Assembly: GCF_014283215.1 (NCBI RefSeq)
Contig: NZ_JACOMF010000010.1
Span: 1 to 64,000 of the forward strand
DNA: 64,000 nt
Origin: Siccirubricoccus deserti
GTDB lineage: Bacteria; Pseudomonadota; Alphaproteobacteria; Acetobacterales; Acetobacteraceae
Direction: 5' to 3'
The notes beneath the pieces were generated by a model. It saw only the letters and a program-made list of their open reading frames with translations, searched no databases and had not been told where the DNA came from. Of the stretch, positions 7,956 to 16,841 are shown one piece after another; position 1 is the first letter of the stretch; each line of letters starts with the position of its first letter. Both the position numbers and the translations under genes were made by a program.

Positions 7956-8043
7956 CGTCATGGGCGGGCCTGACCCGCGCGCCCGGATATTCAGCAAATC
8001 CAGCCGGTCAGGGATGGCCGGGCCAAACCCGGCCATGACGAGG
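7956..8043. repeat. 88-bp dispersed palindromic repeat, copy 1
   Basis: The element begins CGTCATGGGCGGGCC and ends GGCCATGACGAGG, so its ends are inverted. Inside are two GC-rich arms around CCGGATATTCAGC. A second copy of exactly the same length with the same end sequences lies at 52534-52621. Such intergenic repeats are common in alphaproteobacteria and behave like REP/MITE elements. It lies between two convergently oriented genes, in a position suitable for transcription termination. Confidence 0.7.
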
Positions 8044-8084
8044 CGGTGGCGGTCACGAGCGCTGCCCGCGCTTCCCGCAGCCTG

Positions 8085-9281
8085 CTAGAGATCGACCTTA
8101 CCGGTATGCAGCCTCAGCCGCATATGGTCCGGCACCTCCTGCCCGGCATCCTCGAAGGCCTTGCGCAGCGCGCCCATGCTCGGGCCGAAGATGCCGCTGC
8201 GGTTCTCGCTGCACCATTCGCGGCTTTCGGCCGGCATCCGCAGCGAGCCCTGGAAGCGCGGCATGACCCAGCGGGCGAAGAGTTCGAAGCTGCGCAGCGT
8301 ATCCTCGCGATTGGCCCATTCATGGGCGCGGAACAGCACGCCGCCGGCGCCGCCCTCGGTATAGGCGAGCAGCCGCTCGATGCCCTTGGCGATGGTCTCC
8401 GGCGAGCCGACCAGCGTGGTGCCGGCCTTCAGCCCGTCGCCGAGCGGGTCCTCGCTGCGCATCGGCGGGCGACCCAGGGTCTCGCTGAAATAGGCCAGCG
8501 TCTCGGTCCGCTCGCCGCGGGCGACGTCGCGGAAGGCGCGCTCATCCTCCTCGGCGCAATGCATGTTGACGACGAGGCGCCAGCCGTCGCGGTCGAAGCG
8601 CTTGCCGTGCTTCTCCGCCTCCGCCTCGCCCTGGCGCCAGTATTCCGCCAGCTTGGCATTGCCGCCAGGGAGGCCGGCACCCAGCGACAACAGGCCGACC
8701 CCGTACTTGCCAGCGGTGAGCACGCCGGAGGGGGTGGTGGCGCTGGCCACCGCGATCGGGAAGTGCGGATAGGTGTAGGGGGCCAGATGCAGCCGGGCCT
8801 GGTTCAGCTCGAACCAGTCGGTCTTCATCGACACCGGTTCCTCGCAGGCCAGCAGCTGCATGATGGCGCCGAGGCTCTCATCCATCATCCGCCGCTGATC
8901 CTCGGCCTTGATGCCCATCATGTAGGCGTCGGAGACCAGCGCACCTGGGCCGCAGCCGAGCATCGCCCGGCCGCGCGTCATGTGGTCGAGCTGGACGAAG
9001 CGCTGGGCGACCAGGAAGGGGTGGTGGTAGGGCAGCGAGGTGACGCCGGAGCCGAGCATGATGTGCTTGGTCCGCTCCGCCGCCGCGCCGATGAAGATCT
9101 CCGGCGAGGCGATGATCTCCCAGCCGGCGGAATGATGCTCGCCGATCCATGCCTCGTCGTAGCCGAGGCTGTCGAGCCAGGAGACCAGTTCCAGGTCGCG
9201 GCCAAGGGCGAGGGTCGGGTTGTCGCCCACACGGTGGAACGGCGCCAGGAAGATGCCGAAGCGCAAGCCGCGATGGGCCAT
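8085..9281 (-). CDS. LLM-class flavin-dependent oxidoreductase
   Basis: A 398-residue bacterial-luciferase-like monooxygenase, expected to use reduced FMN (or F420 in other lineages) and oxygen. The N-terminus LRFGIFLAPFH, the EHHS motif (residues about 47-50), SGVTSLPYHHPFLVAQ and the Gly-rich RAMLGCGPGA are typical of the limonene 1,2-monooxygenase/alkanal monooxygenase group. The substrate is not deducible. It is monocistronic, with a palindrome and a GC-rich hairpin in its upstream region (9319-9359). Confidence 0.88.
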   Translation of the reverse strand: MAHRGLRFGIFLAPFHRVGDNPTLALGRDLELVSWLDSLGYDEAWIGEHHSAGWEIIASPEIFIGAAAERTKHIMLGSGVTSLPYHHPFLVAQRFVQLDHMTRGRAMLGCGPGALVSDAYMMGIKAEDQRRMMDESLGAIMQLLACEEPVSMKTDWFELNQARLHLAPYTYPHFPIAVASATTPSGVLTAGKYGVGLLSLGAGLPGGNAKLAEYWRQGEAEAEKHGKRFDRDGWRLVVNMHCAEEDERAFRDVARGERTETLAYFSETLGRPPMRSEDPLGDGLKAGTTLVGSPETIAKGIERLLAYTEGGAGGVLFRAHEWANREDTLRSFELFARWVMPRFQGSLRMPAESREWCSENRSGIFGPSMGALRKAFEDAGQEVPDHMRLRLHTGKVDL

Positions 9282-9318
9282 GGAGAACCGCCTTTCTTGG
9301 TTGGGACCAATTCCGGTA

Positions 9319-9359
9319 GCAGGCTAGCCTGCGATCGCCCCGGGTGGAAACCCGGGGCG
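9319..9359. repeat. 14-bp palindrome next to a perfect 10-bp hairpin
   Basis: GCAGGCTAGCCTGC (9319-9332) is a perfect palindrome. Right after it, CGCCCCGGGT (9336-9345) pairs with ACCCGGGGCG (9350-9359) around a GGAA loop. The pair lies between the divergent flavin oxidoreductase and the small gene at 9498. It could be an operator plus a leader hairpin, or a short dispersed repeat. Confidence 0.5.
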
Positions 9360-9497
9360 TGAACCGCCGGCTCGGCATTGTGTCGGGTCGGGGCAGGCGC
9401 CCGGTTGACTGGTCGCCGGCACGGGTTGTGTTCCAGCGCACGGCGGCCGCGGCGGCGTGGCGGCAAGGTCTCGGCATCAAGACCGGAGGAACCCGCC

Positions 9498-9662
9498 ATG
9501 GCCGCCACGATCACCCCCGCCACCGCCGCCCCGGCCCGCCGCAGCCTCCTCCGCCGGCTTCGCTGGTGGCTGCTGCGCCGCCGCAGCGAGGCAATCCTGC
9601 GCAGCCTGGAGCCGCGGCTGGGGCGCGCCGGCCGGATCGCGCCGGCGAGCCCCGGCGCCTGA
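9498..9662 (+). CDS. Small basic protein of unknown function (54 residues)
   Basis: A short frame with a good GGAGGA at 9485-9490 and an ATG at 9498. The product is strongly basic, with an RRSLLRRLRWWLLRRRSEAILRSL amphipathic helix in the middle and an Ala/Thr/Pro-rich start. No family was recognised. It might be a membrane-surface peptide. It ends four bases before the convergent beta-propeller gene. Coding is supported only by the ribosome site and composition. Confidence 0.45.
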   Translation: MAATITPATAAPARRSLLRRLRWWLLRRRSEAILRSLEPRLGRAGRIAPASPGA

Positions 9663-9666
9663 CCGC

Positions 9667-10821
9667 TCAGCGCGGCCGTTCGGCCGTACGCAGCGCGGCC
9701 GAGCCGCCGCCGACGCGGATGCGGGTGCCGGTATCGGTCAGCTTGCCGTCTTCGGCGACGCGCAGCACGGAGATGTCCTTCTCCACCATGTTGCCAACCA
9801 GCAGCGTCCTGCCGTCGTTGGAGAAGGCGGCGCCCTGCGACCAGGTGCCGACCCGCGCCTCCGACACCAGGCTCAGCCGGCCATTGTCGATCCGCAGCAG
9901 CCGGACCATGCCGGGTCCATGGAAGGGCGAGCCGGCCGGCTTGTTGGAGCCGTTCATCACCGTCACTGCCACATGCCGGTTGTCCGGGCTGACCATGATG
10001 CCTTCCGGCGTCTGGCCGACCGAAATGGTGTCGACGATGCGGAAGGGCTCGCGCTGCAGGTCGATGAGGCTGACGGTATCGGCATCGCCGGTGCCGCGGC
10101 CGATATTCGCCACCACCGCCCAGCGGCCATCGGCGGTGATCGCCAGCCCATAGGGGCGGACGCCCGTGGTGATCTCCCGGTCCAGCTTCACCACCCGGTC
10201 GCCCTCGATCCGCAGCAGGCTGACCGAATGGTCGCCGTAGCGGGTGACCAGGGCGTGCCGGCCGTCCGGGGTGAATTGCACGTGGCTGACCTCGGAGGAA
10301 ACCGGGCCGATCTCCACCTTGCCGGCCGGAGTCACCTGACCATTGGCGATGCGGTAGATGCTGACCGTGCCCTCCGCCCGGTTGGCGACCAGCGCCATGG
10401 TGCCGGCGCGGTTGATCGAAACCCCGGCCGGAGCGGCGCCGGTCGGCACGGTGGCGGCGACGCGCGGCGGGTTGGCGGTCAGGTCGATCACCGCCATGGT
10501 ATTGCCGGGGACGAGCTTCGAGGGATCGCCCGGGTCCCGCCGCTGGTTGGCGGTGACCAGGGCGAGGCGCTCGTCCGGGGTGACGGCGACCGAAACCGGC
10601 GGGCCGACGACGCTGGCCGGCACCTCGATCTCGGCGCGGACGGCCGGCGGGTTGGCCAAAAGGTCGATAACCGAGATTGTGTCCGGCGCCGGGTCGCGCA
10701 CCGTGCGGGTACTGCCGTTGTCCAGCACCACCTTGTTGTCATTGGCCGAAAGCACGAGTTGCGCTGGGGCAGTGCCGGCCAGGCCGAGCAGCGCCGCGCC
10801 AGCGAGCAGCAGGTGTTTCAT
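9667..10821 (-). CDS. Secreted YVTN/lactonase-type beta-propeller protein
   Basis: A 384-residue exported protein. Residues 1-20 (MKHLLLAGAALLGLAGTAPA) are a signal peptide. The rest is made of repeated blades such as VSVAVTPDERLALVTAN, PAGVSINRAGTMALVANR, HVQFTPDGRHALVTRYG and YGLAITADGRWAVVANIG, the pattern of seven-bladed YVTN/YncE-like propellers. Such proteins act as periplasmic scaffolds, DNA or metal binders, or lactonases; no catalytic residues can be assigned here. A GAGGAAT ribosome site precedes the ATG. It is monocistronic. Confidence 0.85.
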   Translation of the reverse strand: MKHLLLAGAALLGLAGTAPAQLVLSANDNKVVLDNGSTRTVRDPAPDTISVIDLLANPPAVRAEIEVPASVVGPPVSVAVTPDERLALVTANQRRDPGDPSKLVPGNTMAVIDLTANPPRVAATVPTGAAPAGVSINRAGTMALVANRAEGTVSIYRIANGQVTPAGKVEIGPVSSEVSHVQFTPDGRHALVTRYGDHSVSLLRIEGDRVVKLDREITTGVRPYGLAITADGRWAVVANIGRGTGDADTVSLIDLQREPFRIVDTISVGQTPEGIMVSPDNRHVAVTVMNGSNKPAGSPFHGPGMVRLLRIDNGRLSLVSEARVGTWSQGAAFSNDGRTLLVGNMVEKDISVLRVAEDGKLTDTGTRIRVGGGSAALRTAERPR

Positions 10822-11021
10822 TGCTCATTCCTCCCATTGGGGCAGTGCCCGGCCTGGGAGTGTCGGCGGTAGGGGGCCGTTGTGGCAGGGATGTGGGCGA
10901 TCATTGTTCCGTGATGGGCATGAGGCCCCATCGGCCACGATTGGGACCTGACACACTCATGCCGGCCCAGAGCGCCCCTGGCGGGGGTGCAGGGGGCAGC
11001 GCCTCCTGCTAGCCTCTCCCG

Positions 11022-11906
11022 ATGATCGGCATCGACTGGGGTACCTCCTCCTTCCGCGCCTATCGGCTCGCCGCCGGCGGCGCCATCCTCGACCGGGTGG
11101 AGAGCGCGGGCGGCATCCTGACGATCCCCTTGGGCGGCTTCCCCGCCGCCCTGCAGGCCGCCATCGGCCCCTGGCTGGCGCAGGGGGAAGCCCTGGTGCT
11201 GCTCTGCGGCATGGTCGGCAGCCGGCAAGGCTGGGTGGAGGCGCCCTATCTGCCCTGCCCGGCCGGCCCGGCCGAGATCGCCGCCGCCCTCACCCCGATC
11301 CCCCACCCCGATGCCCGCCTGTTGCTGGTCCCCGGCCTCACCTCCCGCGACGCCGCCGGCGTGCCGGATGTGATGCGTGGCGAGGAGACCAAGCTGGTCG
11401 GCCTGCTGGCCGAACTCGGCCCCGCCCCGGCGCTGCTCTGCCTGCCCGGCACCCACAGCAAATGGGCGCGGCTGGAGGGCGGAAGGATCACCCGCTTCAC
11501 CACCCAGATGACCGGCGAGCTGCGCGCCGTGCTGCTGGAGCACAGCATTCTCGGTCGCCTTGTCGAGCCCGGCCCGGGCAGCGACGCGGCCTTCCTGCGT
11601 GGCGTCCGGCGGGCCCGGCAGGGCGGCGGGCTGCTACACCAGGTCTTCGGCACCCGCGCCCTCGGGCTGCTGGGCGAGCTGGCGGCGGCGGAGACCGACG
11701 ACTACCTCTCCGGCCTGCTCATCGGTCATGAGGTCCGCGCCGTGGTGGAGGATGGCGCCCCGGCAGGACCCGTGCACCTGGCGGGGGCTGAAACCCTCTG
11801 CCGCCTCTATGCGCTGGCCTTCGAGGAATTCGGCCTGACGCACCGGCGGCACGACCCCGACATCGCCGCGCGCGGCCTGGCGATGATCGCGGAGACGCTG
11901 CAATGA
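11022..11906 (+). CDS. dgoK: 2-dehydro-3-deoxygalactonokinase
   Basis: A 294-residue cytosolic kinase phosphorylating 2-keto-3-deoxygalactonate in the De Ley-Doudoroff pathway of galactose/galactonate use. The N-terminal MIGIDWGTSSFRAYRL phosphate-binding motif, MRGEETKLVGLL and CLPGTHSKWARLEGG are diagnostic of DgoK. The length matches the family. It overlaps the following aldolase gene by four bases (ATGA), as in other dgo operons. The galactonate dehydratase and a DgoR-type regulator are not in the window. Confidence 0.93.
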   Translation: MIGIDWGTSSFRAYRLAAGGAILDRVESAGGILTIPLGGFPAALQAAIGPWLAQGEALVLLCGMVGSRQGWVEAPYLPCPAGPAEIAAALTPIPHPDARLLLVPGLTSRDAAGVPDVMRGEETKLVGLLAELGPAPALLCLPGTHSKWARLEGGRITRFTTQMTGELRAVLLEHSILGRLVEPGPGSDAAFLRGVRRARQGGGLLHQVFGTRALGLLGELAAAETDDYLSGLLIGHEVRAVVEDGAPAGPVHLAGAETLCRLYALAFEEFGLTHRRHDPDIAARGLAMIAETLQ

Positions 11907-12529
11907 CCGAGCCCAAGACCCTGGCGGATTGGCTCGCCCGCTGTCCCCTCATCGCCATCCTCCGCGGCATCACCCCGGATGAGGCGGTGCCGGTGGGGGA
12001 GGCGCTGGTCGAGGCCGGCGTCACCATCCTCGAGGTGCCGCTGAACTCGCCGGAGCCGGTCGAGAGCATCCGCCGCCTCGCCCGGCATTTCGCCGACCGC
12101 GCCCTGGTCGGGGCCGGCACGGTGATGACCGCGGCGCAGGTCGGCGAGGTGGCCGGCGCTGGCGGCCGGCTGTTGGTGACGCCGCACGCCGACCCGCTGC
12201 TGGTGCACGTCGCGAAAACCCGCCGCATGTTCACCGCCCCCGGCTTCTTCACCCCGGCGGAGGCTTTCGCGCTGCTGGAAGCCGGGGCCGATGCGCTGAA
12301 GCTGTTCCCGGCCGAGGCTGCCTCCCCTGCCGTGCTGAAGGCGCTGCTGGCGGTGCTGCCGAAGGGCACCGCGGTGGTGCCGGTCGGCGGCATGGCGGCG
12401 GAGAGCATCCCGGCCTGGCGCGCCGCCGGGGCGGCCGGCTTCGGAATCGGCTCGGCGCTCTACAAGCCGGGCGATGCGGCGGCGGTGGTCGGGCAACGGG
12501 CGCGGGCGCTGCGGGCCGCGCTCGGTTGA
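11903..12529 (+). CDS. dgoA: 2-dehydro-3-deoxy-6-phosphogalactonate aldolase
   Basis: A 208-residue class I aldolase of the KDPG/KDPGal family, splitting 2-keto-3-deoxy-6-phosphogalactonate into pyruvate and glyceraldehyde 3-phosphate. The Schiff-base lysine is Lys133 in ALKLFPAEA and the general base is Glu44 in ILEVPLNSP. RGITPDEAV and VPVGGM are the usual phosphate and substrate loops. Coupling to dgoK decides for the galactonate rather than the gluconate enzyme. It ends directly at a hairpin. Confidence 0.92.
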   Translation: MTEPKTLADWLARCPLIAILRGITPDEAVPVGEALVEAGVTILEVPLNSPEPVESIRRLARHFADRALVGAGTVMTAAQVGEVAGAGGRLLVTPHADPLLVHVAKTRRMFTAPGFFTPAEAFALLEAGADALKLFPAEAASPAVLKALLAVLPKGTAVVPVGGMAAESIPAWRAAGAAGFGIGSALYKPGDAAAVVGQRARALRAALG

Positions 12530-12573
12530 GCGCCGCGCCGGGGCGGTGCCGCGCGAAACCTCTGGCGCGGCGC
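12530..12573 (+). terminator. Hairpin after dgoA
   Basis: GCGCCGCGCC (12530-12539) pairs perfectly with GGCGCGGCGC (12564-12573); the 24-base loop can fold further. It begins immediately after the dgoA stop and probably ends or weakens transcription before the TRAP genes. There is no T-tract. Confidence 0.5.
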
Positions 12574-12653
12574 ACCGGTTTCGGGTGAAACCACCGCCAC
12601 GGTCGCCCGAGCCGTAACGATAATGCGTCTCAGAATGCCTGGGGGAACGCCCG

Positions 12654-13700
12654 ATGCTGCCTCGCCGCCACCTGCCGCGCCTTGCCCTGCTGGCCTCCCC
12701 CGCGCTGCTGCTCGGCCGCGGCGCCGCAGCGCAGGAGGTGACCTTGCGGCTGCACCACTTCCTGCCCGCCGTCTCCAACGTGCACCGCTACTTCCTGCAG
12801 CCCTGGGCGCAGAAGATCGCCAGCGAGAGCGGCAATCGCCTGCGCATCCAGATCTTTCCCTCCATGCAGCTCGGCGGCGCGCCGCCGCAGCTGTTCGACC
12901 AGGCACGGGACGGCGTCGCCGACATCATCTGGACCCTGCCCGGCAACACCCCCGGCCGCTTCCCACGCATCGAGGTGTTCGAGCTGCCCTTCGTCTCGCA
13001 CAAGCGGGCGATCGTGAACTGCCTCGCCATCCAGGAATTCGCCGACAAGCACCTGCGGGAGGAATTCCGGGAGGTCCATCCGCTCTGCGTCTGGGGCCAC
13101 GGCGAGGGGCTGATCCACAGCCGGCGCGAGGTGCGGACGATGGAGGATTTGCGCGGCCTGAAGCTGCGCTTCCCCTCCCGGCTGAACGGCGAGGCGCTGC
13201 GGGCGCTGGGTGCCGCCCCGGTCGGCATGCCGGTGCCGCAGGTGCCGGAGGCGCTGAGCCAGGGGGTGATCGACGGCGCGGTGGTGCCGTGGGAGGTGGT
13301 GCCCTCCATCAAGCTCCAGGAGATGGTGAAGCACCACACCGAGGTCCCTGGCAGCCCGACGCTCTACATCGCCACCTTCATCCTCGCCATGAACAAGGCG
13401 AAGTACGAGGGCTTGGCGCCCGAGCTGCGCGCCGTGCTGGATGCCAACAGCGGCGCCGCCGCCGCTCGCATGGCCGCTGTCCCCTGGGACGAGCGCAACC
13501 CGATGGTGGAGGCCGATGTGCGCCGCCGCGGCAACCAGGTCATCACCATCACCGAGGCAGAGAAGGCTCGCTGGATGGAGGCGACGAAGCCGGTGGTGGA
13601 TGGCTGGCTGGCCCAGGGCCGGGAGCGCGGGCTGGACGCGCCGGCACTGCTCGCAGAGGCCAGGGCGCTGATGGCGAAGCACGGCGCCGGCGTCACCTGA
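12654..13700 (+). CDS. dctP: TRAP transporter solute-binding protein
   Basis: A 348-residue periplasmic receptor of the DctP family. A signal peptide of about 27 residues (ending GRGAAAQ) precedes VTLRLHHFLPAVSNVHRYF. The family arginine lies in the LRGLKLRFPSRL region (about 165-177) and the VIDGAVVPWEVVPS hinge follows. It delivers an organic acid to the Q/M permease encoded just downstream. Its position between dgo and pca genes leaves open whether the ligand is an aromatic acid or a sugar acid. Transcription with pcaF makes protocatechuate or 4-hydroxybenzoate the better guess. Confidence 0.9.
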   Translation: MLPRRHLPRLALLASPALLLGRGAAAQEVTLRLHHFLPAVSNVHRYFLQPWAQKIASESGNRLRIQIFPSMQLGGAPPQLFDQARDGVADIIWTLPGNTPGRFPRIEVFELPFVSHKRAIVNCLAIQEFADKHLREEFREVHPLCVWGHGEGLIHSRREVRTMEDLRGLKLRFPSRLNGEALRALGAAPVGMPVPQVPEALSQGVIDGAVVPWEVVPSIKLQEMVKHHTEVPGSPTLYIATFILAMNKAKYEGLAPELRAVLDANSGAAAARMAAVPWDERNPMVEADVRRRGNQVITITEAEKARWMEATKPVVDGWLAQGRERGLDAPALLAEARALMAKHGAGVT

Positions 13701-13710
13701 CTCCGCGCCG

Positions 13711-14214
13711 GTGGACGACGATCGCGCGCCGACAGGCCCCATCGCCCGGCTCGGCCTGGCGCTGGCGCTGGCCGGCGGTACGGTGCTGCTGGCGACAGCG
13801 CTGCTCGCCACCTGGTCGGTGACGCAGCGCTGGATCACCAGCCAGCCGGTGCCGGGGGATTTCGAGCTGGTCTCGCTTGGCTCCGGCATCGCGGTGATGG
13901 GCTTCCTCGCCCATGGCACGCTGCGGCGGACCAACATCCTGGTGGACAGCTTCACGGGCTGGCTGCCGCGCGGCGTGACCCGGGCGATGGATGCATTCTG
14001 GACCCTGGTCTGGATGGCGGTGGCGGCGGTGCTGGCGGAACGGCTGCTGGTCGGCGCGCGGGAGACCTGGCGCAGCGGCACCACCACCATGGTGCTTGGC
14101 CTTCCGAGCTGGTGGGCGGTCGGGCTCGGCGCCTTGGGCTTCGCCGCGACGGCGCTGGCGGCGGGGTACTGGGCGCTGCGGCTGGCGCGGGGATCCAAGG
14201 GAACGCAGGGCTGA
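13711..14214 (+). CDS. dctQ: TRAP transporter small permease
   Basis: A 167-residue inner-membrane protein with four predicted helices, the small DctQ subunit that partners DctM. It starts at a GTG (13711) ten bases after the dctP stop. Helix 1 is LGLALALAGGTVLLATALLATWSV. The conserved FELVSLGSGIAVMGFLAHGTLRR segment with the basic end is typical. Its TGA overlaps the dctM ATG (TGATG). Confidence 0.88.
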   Translation: MDDDRAPTGPIARLGLALALAGGTVLLATALLATWSVTQRWITSQPVPGDFELVSLGSGIAVMGFLAHGTLRRTNILVDSFTGWLPRGVTRAMDAFWTLVWMAVAAVLAERLLVGARETWRSGTTTMVLGLPSWWAVGLGALGFAATALAAGYWALRLARGSKGTQG

Positions 14215-15539
14215 TGGCGCCTGAATTCCTGCTGGCGGCGACCGGCTTCGCGGCGCTGCTCGGGCTGATCGCGCTGCGCTGCCCGGTCGGGCTGGCGATG
14301 CTGCTGGTCGGCGCCGGCGGCTACATGTGGATCGTCGATACCGCGATCCTGCTGAACTACCTGAAGACCACGCCCTGGCACCTGTTTGCCAACTACACCC
14401 TCTCGGTCATTCCGCTGTTCATCCTGATGGGCGCGCTGGCGGAGCGCGGCGGGCTGGCGCGCGACCTCTTCGCCGCGGCGAATGCGCTGGTCGGCCACCG
14501 GCCCGGCGGCATGGCGATGAGCGTGATCGGCGCCTGCGCCTGCTTCGGCGCGGTCTGCGGCAGCAGCGTCGCCACCACCGCCACCTTCGGCCGGGCGGCG
14601 CTGCCGGAGTTGCGGCGCTACGGCTACGACCCCGGCCTCGCCACCGGCACCATCGCGGTGGGCGGCACCCTCGGCATCCTGATCCCGCCGAGCGTGATCC
14701 TGGTGGTCTATGCCATCAGCACGGAACAGAACATCGCCAAGCTGTTCATGGCGGCACTGGTGCCCGGCGTGCTGGCGATGCTGCTCTACATCCTGGCGAT
14801 CGCGCTGGTAGCGCGCTGGCGCCCTTCCCTGGCGCCTGCCGCCGCCCGGCCGGCCGGACCGGAGATGCAGGTGGCGATGCTGAACGCCATCCCGGTGCTG
14901 CTGATCGCCGTGGTGGTGGTCGGCGGCATCTATGGCGGCGTCTTCACCCCGACCGAAAGCGCCGCCATCGGCTGCGTCGCGACCCTCGCGGTCGGCGTGC
15001 TGCGCGGCACGCTGAAGCCGCGGCAGGTGCGGGAGGCGCTGCTGGCCACCGCCGAGACCACGGCGATGATCTTCGTCATCCTGCTCGGCGCCGAGGTGTT
15101 CAACGCATTCCTTGCCCTGACCTCGGCGCCGGAGCTGCTCGCGCTCTGGATCGGCGAGCAGGATGTCCCGCCGCTCGGCGTGCTGGCGCTGCTGCTGTTT
15201 ACCTACATCATCCTCGGCGCGGTGATGGATGAGTTGGCGATGATCCTGCTGACCCTGCCGATCTTCTTCCCGGTGGTGACGGCACTGGATTTCGGCCTTG
15301 CCAGCCCGGAGGAGACGGCGATCTGGTTTGGCATACTGGTGCTGGTGGTGGTCGGCATCGGGCTGACCGCGCCGCCGATCGGGCTGAATGTCTTCGTCAT
15401 CGCCTCCCTGGCGCGCGACGTGCCGATCGCCCGCACCTACCGCGGGGTGTTGCCCTTTCTCGGGATGGACCTGATCCGGCTGGCGATTTGCGTGGCGTTT
15501 CCGGGGCTCAGCCTGTGGCTGGTGCGGCTGCTGAGCTGA
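14214..15539 (+). CDS. dctM: TRAP transporter large permease
   Basis: A 441-residue membrane protein with about 12 helices, the sodium-coupled transport subunit of the TRAP system. GLMGALAERGGLARDLF-like and GAVCGSSVATTATFGRAALPEL motifs, ILIPPSVILVVYAI and the GVFTPTESAAIG signature mark DctM. The start at 14214 is set by overlap with the dctQ stop; the open frame further upstream is a shadow of dctQ. pcaF follows after 63 bases. Confidence 0.92.
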   Translation: MAPEFLLAATGFAALLGLIALRCPVGLAMLLVGAGGYMWIVDTAILLNYLKTTPWHLFANYTLSVIPLFILMGALAERGGLARDLFAAANALVGHRPGGMAMSVIGACACFGAVCGSSVATTATFGRAALPELRRYGYDPGLATGTIAVGGTLGILIPPSVILVVYAISTEQNIAKLFMAALVPGVLAMLLYILAIALVARWRPSLAPAAARPAGPEMQVAMLNAIPVLLIAVVVVGGIYGGVFTPTESAAIGCVATLAVGVLRGTLKPRQVREALLATAETTAMIFVILLGAEVFNAFLALTSAPELLALWIGEQDVPPLGVLALLLFTYIILGAVMDELAMILLTLPIFFPVVTALDFGLASPEETAIWFGILVLVVVGIGLTAPPIGLNVFVIASLARDVPIARTYRGVLPFLGMDLIRLAICVAFPGLSLWLVRLLS

Positions 15540-15602
15540 GTGTTGACCCGCCCGCGCCGGCGAGCGACTGTCCGGCCAAACGCCTGCTTGGGAGATGCCG
15601 CC

Positions 15603-16811
15603 ATGGCCGAAGCCTTCATCTGCGACGCCGTTCGCACGCCGATCGGGCGCTACGCCGGCGGCTTGGCCCCGGTCCGCACCGACGACCTCGGCGCCGTCCC
15701 GCTCAAGGCGCTGATGGCGCGCAACCCCGGCGTCGACTGGGCCGCGGTGGAGGATGTGATCTTCGGCTGCGCCAACCAGGCCGGTGAGGACAACCGCAAC
15801 GTCGCCCGCATGGCGCTGCTGCTGGCCGGGCTGCCCGACTCCATCGGCGGCAGCACCGTCAACCGGCTCTGCGGCTCCGGCATGGACGCCGTCGGCATCG
15901 CCGGCCGCGCCATCAAGGCCGGCGAGGCCGAGCTGATGATCGCCGGCGGAGTCGAGAGCATGACCCGCGCGCCCTATGTCCAGGGCAAGCAGGCCGAGGC
16001 CTTCGGCCGGGCGCCGGAGATCTACGACACCACCATCGGCTGGCGCTTCGTCAACCCGAAGATGAAATCGGCGCATGGCGTCGATTCCATGCCGGAGACT
16101 GCGGAGAATGTGGCGCAGGATTTCCAGATTAGCCGCGCCGACCAGGACGCCTTCGCCTGGCGCAGCCAGCAGCGCGCAGGCAAGGCGCAGGCCAGCGGCC
16201 GCTTTGCCCAGGAGATCGTCGCGGTGGAAATTCCTCGCCGCAAAGGCGACCCGGTCCGGGTCGAGCAGGACGAGCACCTCCGCCCCGACACCACGCTGGA
16301 AGCACTGGCGAAGCTGCCGACGCCGTTCCGCCGCGAAGGCGGCAGCGTCACCGCCGGCAATGCCTCGGGCGTCAACGACGGCGCCGCGGCATTGCTGGTG
16401 GCCAGCGAGGCGGCGGCCCGGGCCAATGGGCTGACGCCGCGCGCCCGCATCGTCGCTGTGGCGACCGCCGGCGTCGCGCCGCGCATCATGGGCTTCGGCC
16501 CCTCGCCGGCGACCCGGCGGGTGCTGGAAAAGGCCGGTCTCAAGCTCTCCGAGATCGATGTCATCGAGCTGAACGAGGCCTTCGCGGCGCAGGCGCTGGC
16601 GGTGACCCGCGACCTCGGCCTGCCGGACGACGCCGAGCATGTGAACCCGAATGGCGGCGCCATCGCCCTCGGCCATCCGCTCGGCATGTCCGGCGCCCGG
16701 CTGGTGCAGACCGCGGTGCAGGAGTTGCAAAACCGCAAGGCCCGCTACGCTCTGGCGACCATGTGCATCGGCGTCGGCCAGGGTATCGCCATGGTGATCG
16801 AACGCGTCTGA
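15603..16811 (+). CDS. pcaF: 3-oxoadipyl-CoA thiolase
   Basis: A 402-residue cytosolic thiolase for the last step of the beta-ketoadipate pathway, cleaving 3-oxoadipyl-CoA into succinyl-CoA and acetyl-CoA. The active-site residues are Cys90 (NRLCGSGMDAV), His358 (GGAIALGHPLGMSG) and Cys388 (MCIGVGQG). MAEAFICDAVRTPIGRYAGGLAPVRTDDL is the characteristic PcaF N-terminus, and the pca neighbours confirm the role over a general acetyl-CoA acetyltransferase. GGGAG ahead of the ATG at 15603 sets the start. Confidence 0.95.
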   Translation: MAEAFICDAVRTPIGRYAGGLAPVRTDDLGAVPLKALMARNPGVDWAAVEDVIFGCANQAGEDNRNVARMALLLAGLPDSIGGSTVNRLCGSGMDAVGIAGRAIKAGEAELMIAGGVESMTRAPYVQGKQAEAFGRAPEIYDTTIGWRFVNPKMKSAHGVDSMPETAENVAQDFQISRADQDAFAWRSQQRAGKAQASGRFAQEIVAVEIPRRKGDPVRVEQDEHLRPDTTLEALAKLPTPFRREGGSVTAGNASGVNDGAAALLVASEAAARANGLTPRARIVAVATAGVAPRIMGFGPSPATRRVLEKAGLKLSEIDVIELNEAFAAQALAVTRDLGLPDDAEHVNPNGGAIALGHPLGMSGARLVQTAVQELQNRKARYALATMCIGVGQGIAMVIERV

Positions 16812-16841
16812 AGCCAACACCGCCGGGAGGGAAGTGCCGCC

